The notes under the pieces: generated by a model
What the model saw: only the letters and a program-made list of their open reading frames with translations
Told to the model about the DNA's origin: nothing
The model's database searches: none
Position numbers and translations under genes: made by a program
From: AP-15 sp963700195
GTDB lineage: Bacteria > Pseudomonadota > Alphaproteobacteria > ATCC43930 > CGMCC-115725
Direction: 5' to 3'
DNA length: 64,000 bases
NCBI GenBank assembly: GCA_963700195.1
Contig: CAVOWQ010000019.1
Span: forward strand, 39,925-103,924
Shown: one piece after another, positions 38,697-48,011 of the stretch
How the letters are laid out: each line of letters opens with the position of its first letter
How positions within the stretch are numbered: the first letter of the stretch is position 1

Positions 38697-38757
38697 TAAG
38701 CGGTAAATTTTTGTAAACCCAACGTAACGAATCGTAAATAGGACGAAAATTTGACGA

Positions 38758-39195
38758 TTAGGTGCTTTTGCCGTCTTCAGTATCAGGAGGGATGCCCGTC
38801 ATTTTGCACAGTACAGACCATTCTTTTTCTGTGATTGGACAGACAGACAGTCGCGATTGCTTCAAGAGGGAAAGACTAGAGAGCTCGGGATTGGCCCTCA
38901 TCGCCTTTAGGCCGACCGGGACCGCGGTCGGGAATACCGGCTCGATGTCGACCATGCCGAGCTTGCCGCTCTTATCGGCGGGATCCAGGTAGAATGTTCT
39001 GACTACCTCGGCGACCCCGACGATCTCTTTGCCCTCGTTCGAATGGTAGAAGAAGGCGCGGTCGCCAAGCTTCATCGCCCGCAAATTGTTCAGCGCCTGC
39101 GGATTGCGCACACCGTCCCAATGGGTGCGGCCATCCGCGACCAGCCGTTCCCAGGAATAACTCGATGGTTCCGATTTGAGCAGCCAATGAGCCAT
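38758..39195 (-). CDS. EVE-domain protein
   Basis: A 145-residue EVE-domain protein. Its N-terminus MAHWLLKSEPSSYSWERL is diagnostic, followed by THWDGVRNPQALNNLRAM and FYHSNEGKEIVGVAEV, which line the aromatic cage. EVE domains are thought to bind modified bases in nucleic acids. It is 20 bases upstream of nothing on its own strand; thpR ends 20 bases before its start, so the two may be co-transcribed. Confidence 0.92.
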   Translation of the reverse strand: MAHWLLKSEPSSYSWERLVADGRTHWDGVRNPQALNNLRAMKLGDRAFFYHSNEGKEIVGVAEVVRTFYLDPADKSGKLGMVDIEPVFPTAVPVGLKAMRANPELSSLSLLKQSRLSVCPITEKEWSVLCKMTGIPPDTEDGKST

Positions 39196-39215
39196 GAATG
39201 TCGCTTTCCCGCCGT

Positions 39216-39752
39216 TCAGTAAAGCAGAGGGTAATCAGCCTGGTCTTCATAAACCGAGCCGGACTTGGTCTGAAAGCTCGCAATCAAGCTGAAACCTTCG
39301 ACCCGGAGGGGATCGGCTCTGAACTGCGCGTGGGCCACGAGAAACTCGCGCAACTTGTCGGGCGGCGGGTTGCGAAGCCGCGCCAGAGTGACGTGAGGCG
39401 AAAATTTGCGCGGCTCCGCTGGCAAGCCGGTGCGGATCAGCGTCTGCTCGATCTTGTCGCGCAAACCGGCGAGCTCGGGATTGCGCTCGATTCCTGCCCA
39501 TAGACTGCGCGGTTTTTCCCCGCCGAACACACCTGTTCCGGCAATCTGCAACGCGAAGCGGCGCGCCCGCAACCGTACCAGCGCCTCATCGATATCGGCC
39601 GCAACATCCTCGCCGATTTCGCCGATGAACCGCAGGGTCAAATGGAAATTGCCGGGGTCGACCCATTTCGCACCCGGCACCCCCGAGCACAGCAACGACA
39701 GCCGGAGCTTGAGTTCCGGCGGGAAGCCGATTCCGACAAAGAGACGCAACAT
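39216..39752 (-). CDS. thpR: RNA 2',3'-cyclic phosphodiesterase
   Basis: A 178-residue 2H-phosphoesterase. Both HxT motifs are present: FHLTLRF near residue 36 and SPHVTLARL near 118. The N-terminus MLRLFVGIGFPPELK is typical. It hydrolyses 2',3'-cyclic phosphate RNA ends or acts in an RNA ligase-like reaction. Between the FIST and EVE genes on the same strand. Confidence 0.93.
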   Translation of the reverse strand: MLRLFVGIGFPPELKLRLSLLCSGVPGAKWVDPGNFHLTLRFIGEIGEDVAADIDEALVRLRARRFALQIAGTGVFGGEKPRSLWAGIERNPELAGLRDKIEQTLIRTGLPAEPRKFSPHVTLARLRNPPPDKLREFLVAHAQFRADPLRVEGFSLIASFQTKSGSVYEDQADYPLLY

Positions 39753-39782
39753 GCCATCCGCCCACCGCTCGGGTCAGCCCGC

Positions 39783-40928
39783 TCACGTGAAGAGCGTGAG
39801 CACACCGGTGTGGCCATAGAGGCGATCGCGCGAGATCTCGCCGTTGGCGAAAAAGCCGATCAACGGAAATTCGCCCAGACCTTCGCGGATGAGCGCGGTT
39901 TCCACTCCGGGTTCACCGAACAATGCGGCGCCCCGCGCGACGCAACTGACGTAAATTCCGGCCTTTGGAGGGCCGCTGAGCCGCCCGGCGAGTTGGCTCA
40001 CCATGCGGACCATATCACGGCGCGCGCTCTCTGGATCGCGGCGGCAGAACACGATCGGGTCACCCGCCTCAATCTCCGCACCCAGCACCAGCCAGCCCCG
40101 GCCCGGGTCGATCGCCATCAGATTGCGGACGAGATAATCCCCGGTGTCCGAGCCGGGCACGGGCAACCCGGCGAAAATGAGCCCGCCGACGCGCTGCAAA
40201 TCGCCGGCTAGCTTGGGCCCGATATCCTCGGTGAACACAGCTAGCGCCGGGCGTCCGTCGATGACCATGACGACGTTGTCGCGCGCCTCGTCGATGCGGT
40301 GCACCGGCCCGATCGGTATGCAGCCCTGCGTCAGCCCGGTGGCGACGGCAATTCCGGGGGCCAGCATCAGGCCGGCGAACCCGTTGCTGCCAAGGCCGTC
40401 TTCTTTGCCGCCAGCTTCTTCGTTGGAGCTGCAGCCCAACAGCGGGCTGGCGGAGCGGTGCGATACCAGCCCCCCGACGAGAAACGCGCCGCTAGCCGTC
40501 GCCAGATCGATCGCGGCCTTCGCCAAATCGGGACAGCGCGGGTCGGCGTGGACGAGCGCCAAGGCCGGCTGCGAGGTCTCGATCCAGGCCGCGTGCCGAC
40601 GCGGCAGCTCCGACCCAGGATCATCGGTCGCCGAAAAGACGCGGAAACTGTCCGGCGGCAACACGGCGGTCATTGCAACCGCGGCCGCCTCGTCGAAAAT
40701 TTCATCCTCCGCCGAGCAGACACCCAGCCCGACACCGCCGACCCAGGAATGGATCCCGGTACGCTCGGTTAGCGCACTAATAAGTTGAGGGAAAACCGGA
40801 GCGGCCGGCTCGGACAGGTACAGGATCCCCAAATTTGCTCCCTCGATCGCCGGGATCCCGGCGACGCATCGCGCTACGAGACTGACCGGGTCTCCGGTCG
40901 TCACGGCGGCAGCAAATTGCGCGTTCAC
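39783..40928 (-). CDS. FIST-domain sensor protein
   Basis: A 381-residue protein with a FIST N domain (about 30-210, including WVGGVGLGVCSAEDEIFDE) and a FIST C domain (about 225-365, ending LIGFFANGEISRDRLYGHTG). FIST proteins are proposed to bind small ligands, possibly amino acids, in signalling. There is no attached output domain and no kinase nearby, so it may act alone. Its start overlaps the tesA stop by 4 bases. Confidence 0.9.
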   Translation of the reverse strand: MNAQFAAAVTTGDPVSLVARCVAGIPAIEGANLGILYLSEPAAPVFPQLISALTERTGIHSWVGGVGLGVCSAEDEIFDEAAAVAMTAVLPPDSFRVFSATDDPGSELPRRHAAWIETSQPALALVHADPRCPDLAKAAIDLATASGAFLVGGLVSHRSASPLLGCSSNEEAGGKEDGLGSNGFAGLMLAPGIAVATGLTQGCIPIGPVHRIDEARDNVVMVIDGRPALAVFTEDIGPKLAGDLQRVGGLIFAGLPVPGSDTGDYLVRNLMAIDPGRGWLVLGAEIEAGDPIVFCRRDPESARRDMVRMVSQLAGRLSGPPKAGIYVSCVARGAALFGEPGVETALIREGLGEFPLIGFFANGEISRDRLYGHTGVLTLFT

Positions 40929-41560
40929 GATGCGCCTCCTAGCAGGCCGGCGACGACGGGTGCAATTCTGTCGACGAGCACGGCGACACCCTTCTCGTTC
41001 GGATGGAGGCCGTCGGGTTGGTTGAGTTCCGGATTCATCGCCACACCCTCGAGGAAAAACGGATAGAGCGGCAGATGGTGGAGATGTGCAAGCTCAGGAA
41101 AGATTTGGTCGAAGGAGCGCTTGTACTCCTCCCCCCAATTCGGCGGCGCAAGCATGCCGAGCAGCAGCACTTTTGCGCCGGTGGCCTCGATCTTGCCGAT
41201 CATTTTATCGAGATTGTCGCGCACGGTCGACGGCTCGAGACCGCGCAACGCGTCGTTGGCGCCGAGCGCCAGGATGACGAGGTCGGGCTTGTCGGCGAGC
41301 GCCCAATCGAGGCGCGCCAAGCCGCCCGCCGTGGTATCGCCGGAGACGCCGGCATTGACCACGCGCGCAGCAATCCCGCGGGCGTGAAGCCACGCCTCCA
41401 GCCGGGCCGGAAAGGCTTGTCCGGCCGGCACACCGTAACCGGCGGTAAGGCTGTCGCCAAAATCGAGGATTACCGGAGCGCGCGCCATGACCGGTGAAGT
41501 TACGGACATCAGGGCCACCAAAACCACGGTGAAGAACGAGGTTAGCGCAGAGCCCCTCAC
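40925..41560 (-). CDS. tesA: Arylesterase/lysophospholipase L1, TesA-like GDSL hydrolase
   Basis: About 211 residues, periplasmic. The signal peptide is SFFTVVLVALMSVTSPVMARA. Block I is ILDFGDSLTAGYG with the nucleophilic Ser, block III is LALGANDAL, and block V is DGLHPNEKG with the catalytic Asp and His. The GTG at 41560 is my choice of start because it just precedes the signal peptide. The frame is open 74 codons further, but that region is repeat sequence. It is divergent from an ABC ATPase/permease pair, the same arrangement as tesA-ybbAP in Escherichia coli. Confidence 0.87.
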   Translation of the reverse strand: MRGSALTSFFTVVLVALMSVTSPVMARAPVILDFGDSLTAGYGVPAGQAFPARLEAWLHARGIAARVVNAGVSGDTTAGGLARLDWALADKPDLVILALGANDALRGLEPSTVRDNLDKMIGKIEATGAKVLLLGMLAPPNWGEEYKRSFDQIFPELAHLHHLPLYPFFLEGVAMNPELNQPDGLHPNEKGVAVLVDRIAPVVAGLLGGAS

Positions 41561-41653
41561 CCCAACCCTCTCCCCGCTCCCGCGGGGCGAGGGGGAGCCT
41601 TGGTGCATTCCCCCTCGCCCCGCTTGCGGGGAGAGGGTCGGGGTGAGGGGCAC
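41552..41653. repeat. Family A palindromic repeat in the tesA / ABC divergent region
   Basis: Ends GCCCCTCACC / GGTGAGGGGC, with inner hairpins ccccgctcccgcgggg and ccccgcttgcgggg. It sits in the space between divergent genes and its left end coincides with the tesA start codon. Confidence 0.88.
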
Positions 41654-41764
41654 CTTGGGCACTGGGGAATGGCTGTGGCTTCGCAGCGCGTTGAAAGCAC
41701 GGGCGAGCGCGCCATATGGTCGGAGGTTTTGGCGACCGGCCGCTCTCCCTGGTTCGGACGGAGT

Positions 41765-42502
41765 ATGACCACCTTGCTTCATCCCGGCGGCCCGCTCGTA
41801 ATGCTGGACGATGTCCAGCTAACTCTGGGGAGCCCTGCCGGCCCCGTCAACATTCTCCGCGGGGTCACGCTGGAGATCGGGATGGGCGAGACGGTGAGCA
41901 TTGTGGGCCCGTCCGGCTCGGGAAAGTCCACCTTGATGATGGTGCTCGGCGGGTTGGAGCGGCCGAGCTCCGGTAGAGTACGGATCGACGGCGTCGATCT
42001 CGGCGGCCTCAATGAGGATGCGCTCGCCCGGTTCCGCCGGCTTCGGATCGGTATCGTTTTCCAGTCCTTTCACCTGTTGCCGACGATGACAGCCGTGGAA
42101 AATGTTGCAATCCCACTTGAGCTCGGCGGTCGCGGCGATGCGTTTGCCGCCGCTTCGCAAGCGCTCGCGACGGTCGGCCTCGATCACCGCCTGGCCCATT
42201 ACCCCGGCCAGCTGTCGGGCGGCGAACAGCAGCGCGTGGCGATCGCCCGCGCCTTCATTGCCGGACCAAAGCTGCTGCTCGCCGACGAGCCCACCGGGAA
42301 TCTCGACGGCAACACCGGTCTGCTCGTCATCGATTGCTTGTTCGAACAGCACGCCCGGCACGGGACGACCCTGCTGTTGGTCACGCACGATCCTGCGATA
42401 GCCGAACGGTGCGAACGCCAAGTCCGGCTGATGGACGGCAGGATCGTCGAAGATCGGCGCACCACCCGAGGCCGGATCGCCGCGGTCGGGCACGCACGTT
42501 GA
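41765..42502 (+). CDS. ABC transporter ATP-binding protein (YbbA/LolD-like)
   Basis: A 245-residue ATPase. Walker A is GPSGSGKST, the Q-loop is in IVFQSFHLLPTMT, the signature is LSGGEQQRVAIARA, Walker B is LLLADEPTGNLDG and the switch His is in VTHDP. This is the MacB/LolD/YbbA type that powers mechanotransmission rather than import. ATG 41765 is preceded by cggag. Its stop overlaps the TTG start of the permease gene. Confidence 0.93.
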   Translation: MTTLLHPGGPLVMLDDVQLTLGSPAGPVNILRGVTLEIGMGETVSIVGPSGSGKSTLMMVLGGLERPSSGRVRIDGVDLGGLNEDALARFRRLRIGIVFQSFHLLPTMTAVENVAIPLELGGRGDAFAAASQALATVGLDHRLAHYPGQLSGGEQQRVAIARAFIAGPKLLLADEPTGNLDGNTGLLVIDCLFEQHARHGTTLLLVTHDPAIAERCERQVRLMDGRIVEDRRTTRGRIAAVGHAR

Positions 42503-45024
42503 GCTCGGCCTCACCGTTCTACGCGCTCAGCCTCGCCCGGCGCGAGCTGCGCGGCGGCATGAGCGGTCTCGGCGTCTTTCTCGGCTGCCTCGTACTTGGT
42601 GTGGGTGCGATCGCCGCAATCGGCTCGATCGCCGCCTCGGTCACCGCTGCGATAAAGGCGGATGCCCGAGACCTGCTCGGCGGTGACGCCGAGGCGCGGC
42701 TGGCCTACCGTCCGGCTGACGCCAGCGAAAAGGCATTTCTGGCAAAGAGCGGCTCGCTCTCTGAAGTCGCAACGTTGCGGGCAACGGCACGCAGCGAGGA
42801 TGGCGCCCGGCGCAGCTTGATCGAATTGAAGGCCGTCGACGCGGCTTACCCGCTCTACGGTGCGGTTGTCCTCTCGCCGGTCCACACCCTCGATGCCGCG
42901 CTCGGCGCGCGCGACGGGAGTTACGGGGCGGCAGTCGACCCCGCCATCCTCGGCCGGCTCGGTCTGGCGATCGGCGAGCGGATGAAGATCGGCGGGGCGG
43001 TCTTGCAGATTCGCGCCACCATTGTGCGCGAGCCCGATGCCGTAACGGGGGGCCTCATTTTCGGGCCGCGAGTGCTGATCTCCGCCGAGGCGCTCGCCGC
43101 AACCAGGCTGATCCAGCCCGGCGCGCTGGTAACATATCGTTATCGGCTGCGGCTCCCTCCCGGGGTCGACGCGGCGGCTTGGGTCAATTCGGCGCGAGCC
43201 GCGTTCCCCGAGGCGGGCTGGCAGATTCGCACCTTTGGCGAAGCCTCGCCGTCATTGCGGCGATTGATCGATCGCGTCGGTCTGTTTCTGAGCCTGGTCG
43301 GGTTGACCTCTCTGCTGGTCGGCGGCGTGGGAATCGGCAATGCGATCGGCAATTACATCGCCGGCAAGACCGCGACAATCGCGACCCTCAAATGTCTGGG
43401 AGCCTCGAACCGGCTGGTCTTCGCCGCCTATCTCCTCGAAGTCTTGGGGCTCGCTATCCTCGGCATCGCCGTCGCCCTCATCCTCGGCGCTCTGGCGCCG
43501 ATCGCCGCCGCGCCTCTGTTGTCGGGGGTGCTCCCGGTCTCCATTCGTTTTGCGATCCACCAGGCGCCGCTGGCCCTGGCGGCGCTGTTCGGGCTCCTGA
43601 CTACGCTGATTTTCTCACTCTGGCCGCTAGCCGGAATTGGCCGGATTTCCGCCGGAGCGCTGTTCCGCGACACCGTCGATCGGGCGCGGCGCCGTATCCC
43701 TCCTGGCATAATTGGGACGACGGCGGCTCTCGTGCTTGCGCTCGCCGCGCTGGCCGTCGTTACCGCGCAGGACCGGAACGTCGCGCTGTGGTTCGTCGCC
43801 GGGGTGATCGCCGCCTTTGCATTGTTCCGGGCGGCGGGGGCAGCGATCCTCTGGATAGCGAGGCGGGTCGGCCGGCCACGCCGGCCGGTGCTGCGCCTCG
43901 CGCTCGCCAATTTGCATCGCCCGGGAGCGCCGACCGCGCAAATCGTCCTCTCGCTCGGGATCGGACTTACCGTGCTGGTGGCCGTCGCGCTCGTCGAGGC
44001 CAATCTTTCCCATGAGGTCGAGACGAAAGTGCCGGCCGAGGCCCCCGCTTTCTTCTTCATCGACATCCAGCCCGATCAGCTCGCTGGCTTCGATGCGCTG
44101 GTGCGCGCCACCCCCGGCGCGCGCTTCGATCAGGTGCCGATGATGCGCGGCCGCATCACCCGGCTGAACGGCGTGCCGGTCGAAGACGCGGCGACCGCGC
44201 CGGAAGCGCAGTGGGCGCTGCGCAGCGACCGCGGCCTCACTTACGCCGCGAGTTTGCCGCAAGGCTCGCGGCTCGCGGCCGGCAATTGGTGGCCAGCCGA
44301 CTATCAAGGCCCGCCGCTGGTCTCCTTCGACGAGGCGCTGGCACGCGGCATGGGGCTCAAAGTCGGCGACACGCTGACAGTAAACCTGCTCGGCCGCGAG
44401 ATCACAGCCACGATCGCTAATCTGCGCTCGATCGACTGGGAGCGGCTCGGCATCAACTTTGTCATGGTGTTTGCGCCGGGAACGCTCGAGCACGCGCCGC
44501 AGACCCATCTTGCCGCCGTTTACCTACCGCCGGCCGAGGAGGAAGATTTGGCGCGCGCCGTGACCGAGCGCTTTCCCAACATCTCGGCGATCCACGTCCG
44601 CGAGGCGCTCGACGCGGTCAATCGTATCATCGGCATGATCGGGAGTGCGGTTCGCCTGACGGCGCTGGTGACCGTTGCCGCCGGGGCGCTCGTCCTTGGC
44701 GGCGCAGTCGCAGCCGGACATCGACGCAGGATTTACGATGCCGTCGTGCTCAAGGTGTTGGGCGCAACGCGCGGCGTGATCACGCGGGCTTTTCTGATCG
44801 AGAACGGAATTACCGGCCTGCTCGCCGCGCTGGTGGCCGGCGCCCTCGGCACCATCGCCGCCTATTTCTTGGTGACCCGCCTGATGAAGCTCGATTGGAC
44901 GTTCCTGCCGGCGCCGCTGTTTTCGACGGTGATTCTCGCTGCATTGCTGACCGCGGCGCTGGGTTTTGCCGGAACCTGGCGCGCGCTCGGCGCCAAGCCG
45001 GCTTCCTACCTACGGAACGAATAG
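42499..45024 (+). CDS. FtsX-like ABC permease (YbbP-type)
   Basis: An 841-residue inner-membrane permease. One N-terminal helix (SGLGVFLGCLVLGVGAIAAI) is followed by a periplasmic domain. A first FtsX module is at about 245-440 and a second, with three helices, at the C-terminus (about 715-835). The start is a TTG at 42499 overlapping the ATPase stop (TTGA). In the tesA-ybbA-ybbP locus this pair is thought to help export a hydrophobic product; the substrate is unknown. Confidence 0.9.
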   Translation: MSSASPFYALSLARRELRGGMSGLGVFLGCLVLGVGAIAAIGSIAASVTAAIKADARDLLGGDAEARLAYRPADASEKAFLAKSGSLSEVATLRATARSEDGARRSLIELKAVDAAYPLYGAVVLSPVHTLDAALGARDGSYGAAVDPAILGRLGLAIGERMKIGGAVLQIRATIVREPDAVTGGLIFGPRVLISAEALAATRLIQPGALVTYRYRLRLPPGVDAAAWVNSARAAFPEAGWQIRTFGEASPSLRRLIDRVGLFLSLVGLTSLLVGGVGIGNAIGNYIAGKTATIATLKCLGASNRLVFAAYLLEVLGLAILGIAVALILGALAPIAAAPLLSGVLPVSIRFAIHQAPLALAALFGLLTTLIFSLWPLAGIGRISAGALFRDTVDRARRRIPPGIIGTTAALVLALAALAVVTAQDRNVALWFVAGVIAAFALFRAAGAAILWIARRVGRPRRPVLRLALANLHRPGAPTAQIVLSLGIGLTVLVAVALVEANLSHEVETKVPAEAPAFFFIDIQPDQLAGFDALVRATPGARFDQVPMMRGRITRLNGVPVEDAATAPEAQWALRSDRGLTYAASLPQGSRLAAGNWWPADYQGPPLVSFDEALARGMGLKVGDTLTVNLLGREITATIANLRSIDWERLGINFVMVFAPGTLEHAPQTHLAAVYLPPAEEEDLARAVTERFPNISAIHVREALDAVNRIIGMIGSAVRLTALVTVAAGALVLGGAVAAGHRRRIYDAVVLKVLGATRGVITRAFLIENGITGLLAALVAGALGTIAAYFLVTRLMKLDWTFLPAPLFSTVILAALLTAALGFAGTWRALGAKPASYLRNE

Positions 45025-45150
45025 CGTTCCCGTAAGGGATTTTGCTCGAGTACGCCGCCGTGGATGCGTATTGAAAAGATCCCGTTTTGTGCCAATATCG
45101 CAGCCACGAGGAATCTCCCTCGTTCTCGCTTCTCTCCTTGGAGGGGGTTT

Positions 45151-45867
45151 ATGGCTTTAGGTTCGCAGCCCCGCTGGACGGTGCGGTCGGCGGACGCCCG
45201 GGTCGGCATCGATGTCGGCCTTCGGGACTACATGCTCCGCGTCTACAACTACATGGCCTCGGGGCTCGCGCTCACCGGCATCGTAGCCTATGTCGCGGCC
45301 TATTCGGGCTTCTACGAGTTGATCGCCAAAACACCGCTGATCTGGCTAGTCATCCTGGCGCCGCTTGGCCTCGTGATGCTGATGAGCTTTGGCGTGCAGC
45401 GGATGCAGGCGAGCACATTGCAGCTCGTTTTCTGGCTCTATGCCGGGCTGATGGGTCTGTCGCTAGCGATGGTGTTCCTGGTGTTCACCGGCGCGAGCGT
45501 GGCGCGGGTGTTCTTTATCACTGCCGGCACCTTTGCCGCGATGAGCCTCTACGGCTACACGACGCAGCGCGACTTGTCGCAGTTCGGCTCATTTTTGTTT
45601 ATGGGGCTGATCGGCATCATCATCGCCTCGCTGGTCAACATGTTCCTCGCCTCCTCGGCGCTGCAGTTTGCGATTTCGGTGATCGGCGTCCTCGTCTTCA
45701 CCGGCCTGACCGCGTATGATACGCAGCAAATCAAGGAGATGTATTACGAGGGCGACGGTTCGGAGATGGCCGGCAAAAAGGCGATCATGGGAGCCTTGCG
45801 CCTCTATCTCGACTTCATCAACCTCTTCATGATGTTGATGCAGTTGCTGGGTACCCGGCGCGACTAA
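45151..45867 (+). CDS. Bax inhibitor-1/YccA family membrane protein
   Basis: A 238-residue integral membrane protein with seven hydrophobic helices and the BI-1 signatures YDTQQIK and LYLDFINLFMMLMQLLG near the C-terminus. In bacteria the family is proposed to act as a proton-coupled calcium leak channel or to interact with FtsH. The ATG at 45151 is chosen because ggaggggg lies 8 bases upstream; frame-open sequence before it is not family-like. A strong terminator follows. Confidence 0.93.
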   Translation: MALGSQPRWTVRSADARVGIDVGLRDYMLRVYNYMASGLALTGIVAYVAAYSGFYELIAKTPLIWLVILAPLGLVMLMSFGVQRMQASTLQLVFWLYAGLMGLSLAMVFLVFTGASVARVFFITAGTFAAMSLYGYTTQRDLSQFGSFLFMGLIGIIIASLVNMFLASSALQFAISVIGVLVFTGLTAYDTQQIKEMYYEGDGSEMAGKKAIMGALRLYLDFINLFMMLMQLLGTRRD

Positions 45868-45895
45868 CCCCAAGCCGAACTGCCGAACGACCCTC

Positions 45896-45930
45896 GATCG
45901 GCCGGGCCTCGCGCCCGGCCGATCTTCTGT
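45896..45930 (+). terminator. Rho-independent terminator after the BI-1 gene
   Basis: GATCGGCCGGGC and GCCCGGCCGATC form a 12-bp perfect stem with loop ctcgc, followed by ttctgt. It lies 29 bases after the stop. Confidence 0.8.
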
Positions 45931-45958
45931 GCGCCCGACGAGTATTGAGGGGGAAGTC

Positions 45959-46828
45959 ATGAGGGAATTGGGCGGGAGACGCCTCTGCGCACCTTTTGTC
46001 GCGCTGGCGATGCTAATGACGGGTGTCTTCGCCGGCACGGCCTCAGCGGGCGTACTCGATCGGATCGGCCAGGAGAAGGCGATCCGAATAGCCTATCGCG
46101 AAGATGCGCCGCCGTTTTCCTACAAGAACAAAATCGGTGAGCCGGTCGGCTTCATGGTCGATCTCTGCCGGGAGGTCGCCAAGAAGCTCGCGGACCAGCT
46201 TCGGCTGGCCTCGCTGAACGTGGTCTATGTTCCGGTCACCGCCGCGGACCGCTTCGAGGCGATCCAGCAACAGAAGGCGGATCTGCTGTGCGAGCCGACG
46301 AGCGCTACCCTATCCCGGCGCGAGATCGTCGATTTTTCGATTCCGACCTTCGTCGACGGCGCGAGCCTGATGATCCGAGCCGATGGGCCGCATGATCTGA
46401 AAGCGATGGCCGGCAAGAAGATCGGCGTGCTCGGTGGCACGACGACCGAGGAGTTGCTGCGGAGTACGCTCAAGGCGGCGGGAATTACCAGCGACATCAT
46501 TCCCGTCAAAACCCACGCCGAGGGCATCGCGATGCTCGATGACGGCAAGATCTCGGCCTATTTCGCGGACCGGTCTATTCTGGTGTCCCTGATCAAGGAC
46601 AGCAAGGCACCCGGCAAGCTGATGTTGGCCGAGAACTATCTCTCGGTTGAGCCCTACGCGCTTGCGCTGCCCCACGGCGACGAGGAGTTTCGCCTTGCCG
46701 TCGACCGGGCGCTCAGCCACATCTACCGCGGCGGCGAGATCGGCCCCCTCTTCAAGCGCACCTTCGGCGACGCCAAGCCCGGCCAGGTCCTCGGAACGCT
46801 GTATCTCATAGCGGGGCTGCCGGATTAA
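45959..46828 (+). CDS. Amino-acid-type solute-binding protein (SBP_bac_3)
   Basis: A 289-residue periplasmic protein. Its signal peptide is FVALAMLMTGVFAGTASA. The two-lobed binding domain (about 40-270) contains IRIAYREDAPPFSYKNKIGE and VGFMVDLCREVAKKL, typical of family 3 binding proteins. No permease or ATPase follows, so it may be an orphan binding protein feeding a distant transporter or act as a sensor. ATG 45959 is preceded by gaggggga. Confidence 0.9.
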   Translation: MRELGGRRLCAPFVALAMLMTGVFAGTASAGVLDRIGQEKAIRIAYREDAPPFSYKNKIGEPVGFMVDLCREVAKKLADQLRLASLNVVYVPVTAADRFEAIQQQKADLLCEPTSATLSRREIVDFSIPTFVDGASLMIRADGPHDLKAMAGKKIGVLGGTTTEELLRSTLKAAGITSDIIPVKTHAEGIAMLDDGKISAYFADRSILVSLIKDSKAPGKLMLAENYLSVEPYALALPHGDEEFRLAVDRALSHIYRGGEIGPLFKRTFGDAKPGQVLGTLYLIAGLPD

Positions 46829-46880
46829 CTTAGATCCGCCACGCGCGGTTTTCTTCGCGTCGTGGAATGGAGCATGCGCC

Positions 46881-47558
46881 GTGCTGTCATTACTGCTCGC
46901 TGCGATTTTCTTCGCCGGGATTCATCTGGGTGTCGCCGGCACGACAATTCGCGACCGTGCGATCGCGGCATTGGGTCAAAGCGGTTATAGGGTCGCCTTC
47001 TCAATCGCCACGGTAGTTGGGCTCGCATGGCTGGTGATGGCTTACAATCGCGCCCCCTACGTTGTTACCTGGGGGATGCTCGAGTGGTGGAAGCCATTCG
47101 CCATAATCCTGATGCTCCCCGCTTCTCTGTTGGTCGTCATCGGCCTGACGACGCCAAACCCGACCTCAGTCGCCCAGGAAAATCGCCTCGCGCAACCACC
47201 GCAGGGCATCGTGCGGGTCACCCGACATCCGTTCCTGACGGGTGTCGGCCTCTGGGCGCTGGTGCACCTGATTGGCGACGGCGATGTTGCCTCGCTTGTC
47301 TTTTTCGCGGTTTGGGCTGTCGTCGCTCTCGCCGGGACAGTATCGATCGACAGAAAGCGCCAGCGTCTTTTCGGCGCTGCCTGGGAGCCGTTTGCGGCGC
47401 AAACCTCCATCGTTCCATTCGCGGCAATTGCCGCTGGGCGAAATCGGTTCAGGCCCGGCGAAATCGGCGCATGGCGCTGGGGCGCCGCCGTTGTCGTCTA
47501 TGTGCTGATGCTCGTAGGACACGCGGATGTCGTCGGCGTCTCGCCCTTTCCGGCGTAA
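46881..47558 (+). CDS. NnrU family membrane protein
   Basis: A 225-residue polytopic inner-membrane protein (about five to six helices) with the NnrU signatures IVRVTRHPFLTGVGLWAL and HLIGDGDVASLVFF. The HP pair resembles the isoprenylcysteine methyltransferase-like fold. NnrU was first linked to nitrite/nitric oxide reduction, but no denitrification genes are in the window. Start GTG 46881. Confidence 0.9.
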   Translation: MLSLLLAAIFFAGIHLGVAGTTIRDRAIAALGQSGYRVAFSIATVVGLAWLVMAYNRAPYVVTWGMLEWWKPFAIILMLPASLLVVIGLTTPNPTSVAQENRLAQPPQGIVRVTRHPFLTGVGLWALVHLIGDGDVASLVFFAVWAVVALAGTVSIDRKRQRLFGAAWEPFAAQTSIVPFAAIAAGRNRFRPGEIGAWRWGAAVVVYVLMLVGHADVVGVSPFPA

Positions 47559-48011
47559 AGAGTAACTCGGCGTCCAGCTTGAGGCGGATGCGTCCGACAA
47601 GGACAAATGCGATGCATAAGTCCGGATCCATCACGGGGTGAATCAGGGATTAAAGGCACCGATAGTCGTGGGTTCGAGGGCGGGCAAGGCCTCGAAATTG
47701 CCACAATAGCATGATATGCATTTGCCGATTTCAGTAATGCGTAAGAGGTCGATGTCCTCTATAGGCCAGATCCTTCAAAGCGAGGCGCTCCAGTGCTCCA
47801 TCGAAAATACGATGATAAACAATTTGTTGTTTTCGGTATTATCCTGGCTGTTACCGCTGGCTGTTTCCCGCTGTTATTTCGCCGCCCCTTCATCAAAAAG
47901 TCAAAGTTTCCGCGGCCAAAGCTCCTCTGGTCGCTGTTCTTTCGCTGCATTTATCAGCGATATCAGCTAGCGCCAGGAATTGCCGACGAGGCAATTGCGC
48001 GCGCGCCGGCC
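47559..48011. other. Gene-free stretch between NnrU and polA
   Basis: About 450 bases without a convincing gene. Short open frames exist but none has a ribosome site together with recognisable protein sequence. The composition is more AT-rich than its surroundings in the 47700-47950 part. I see no clear hairpin with a T-tract. Confidence 0.5.

Noticed and set aside
47716..47970. Short plus-strand frame in the NnrU-polA gap
   Set aside because: No ribosome site, mixed composition and no recognisable family.
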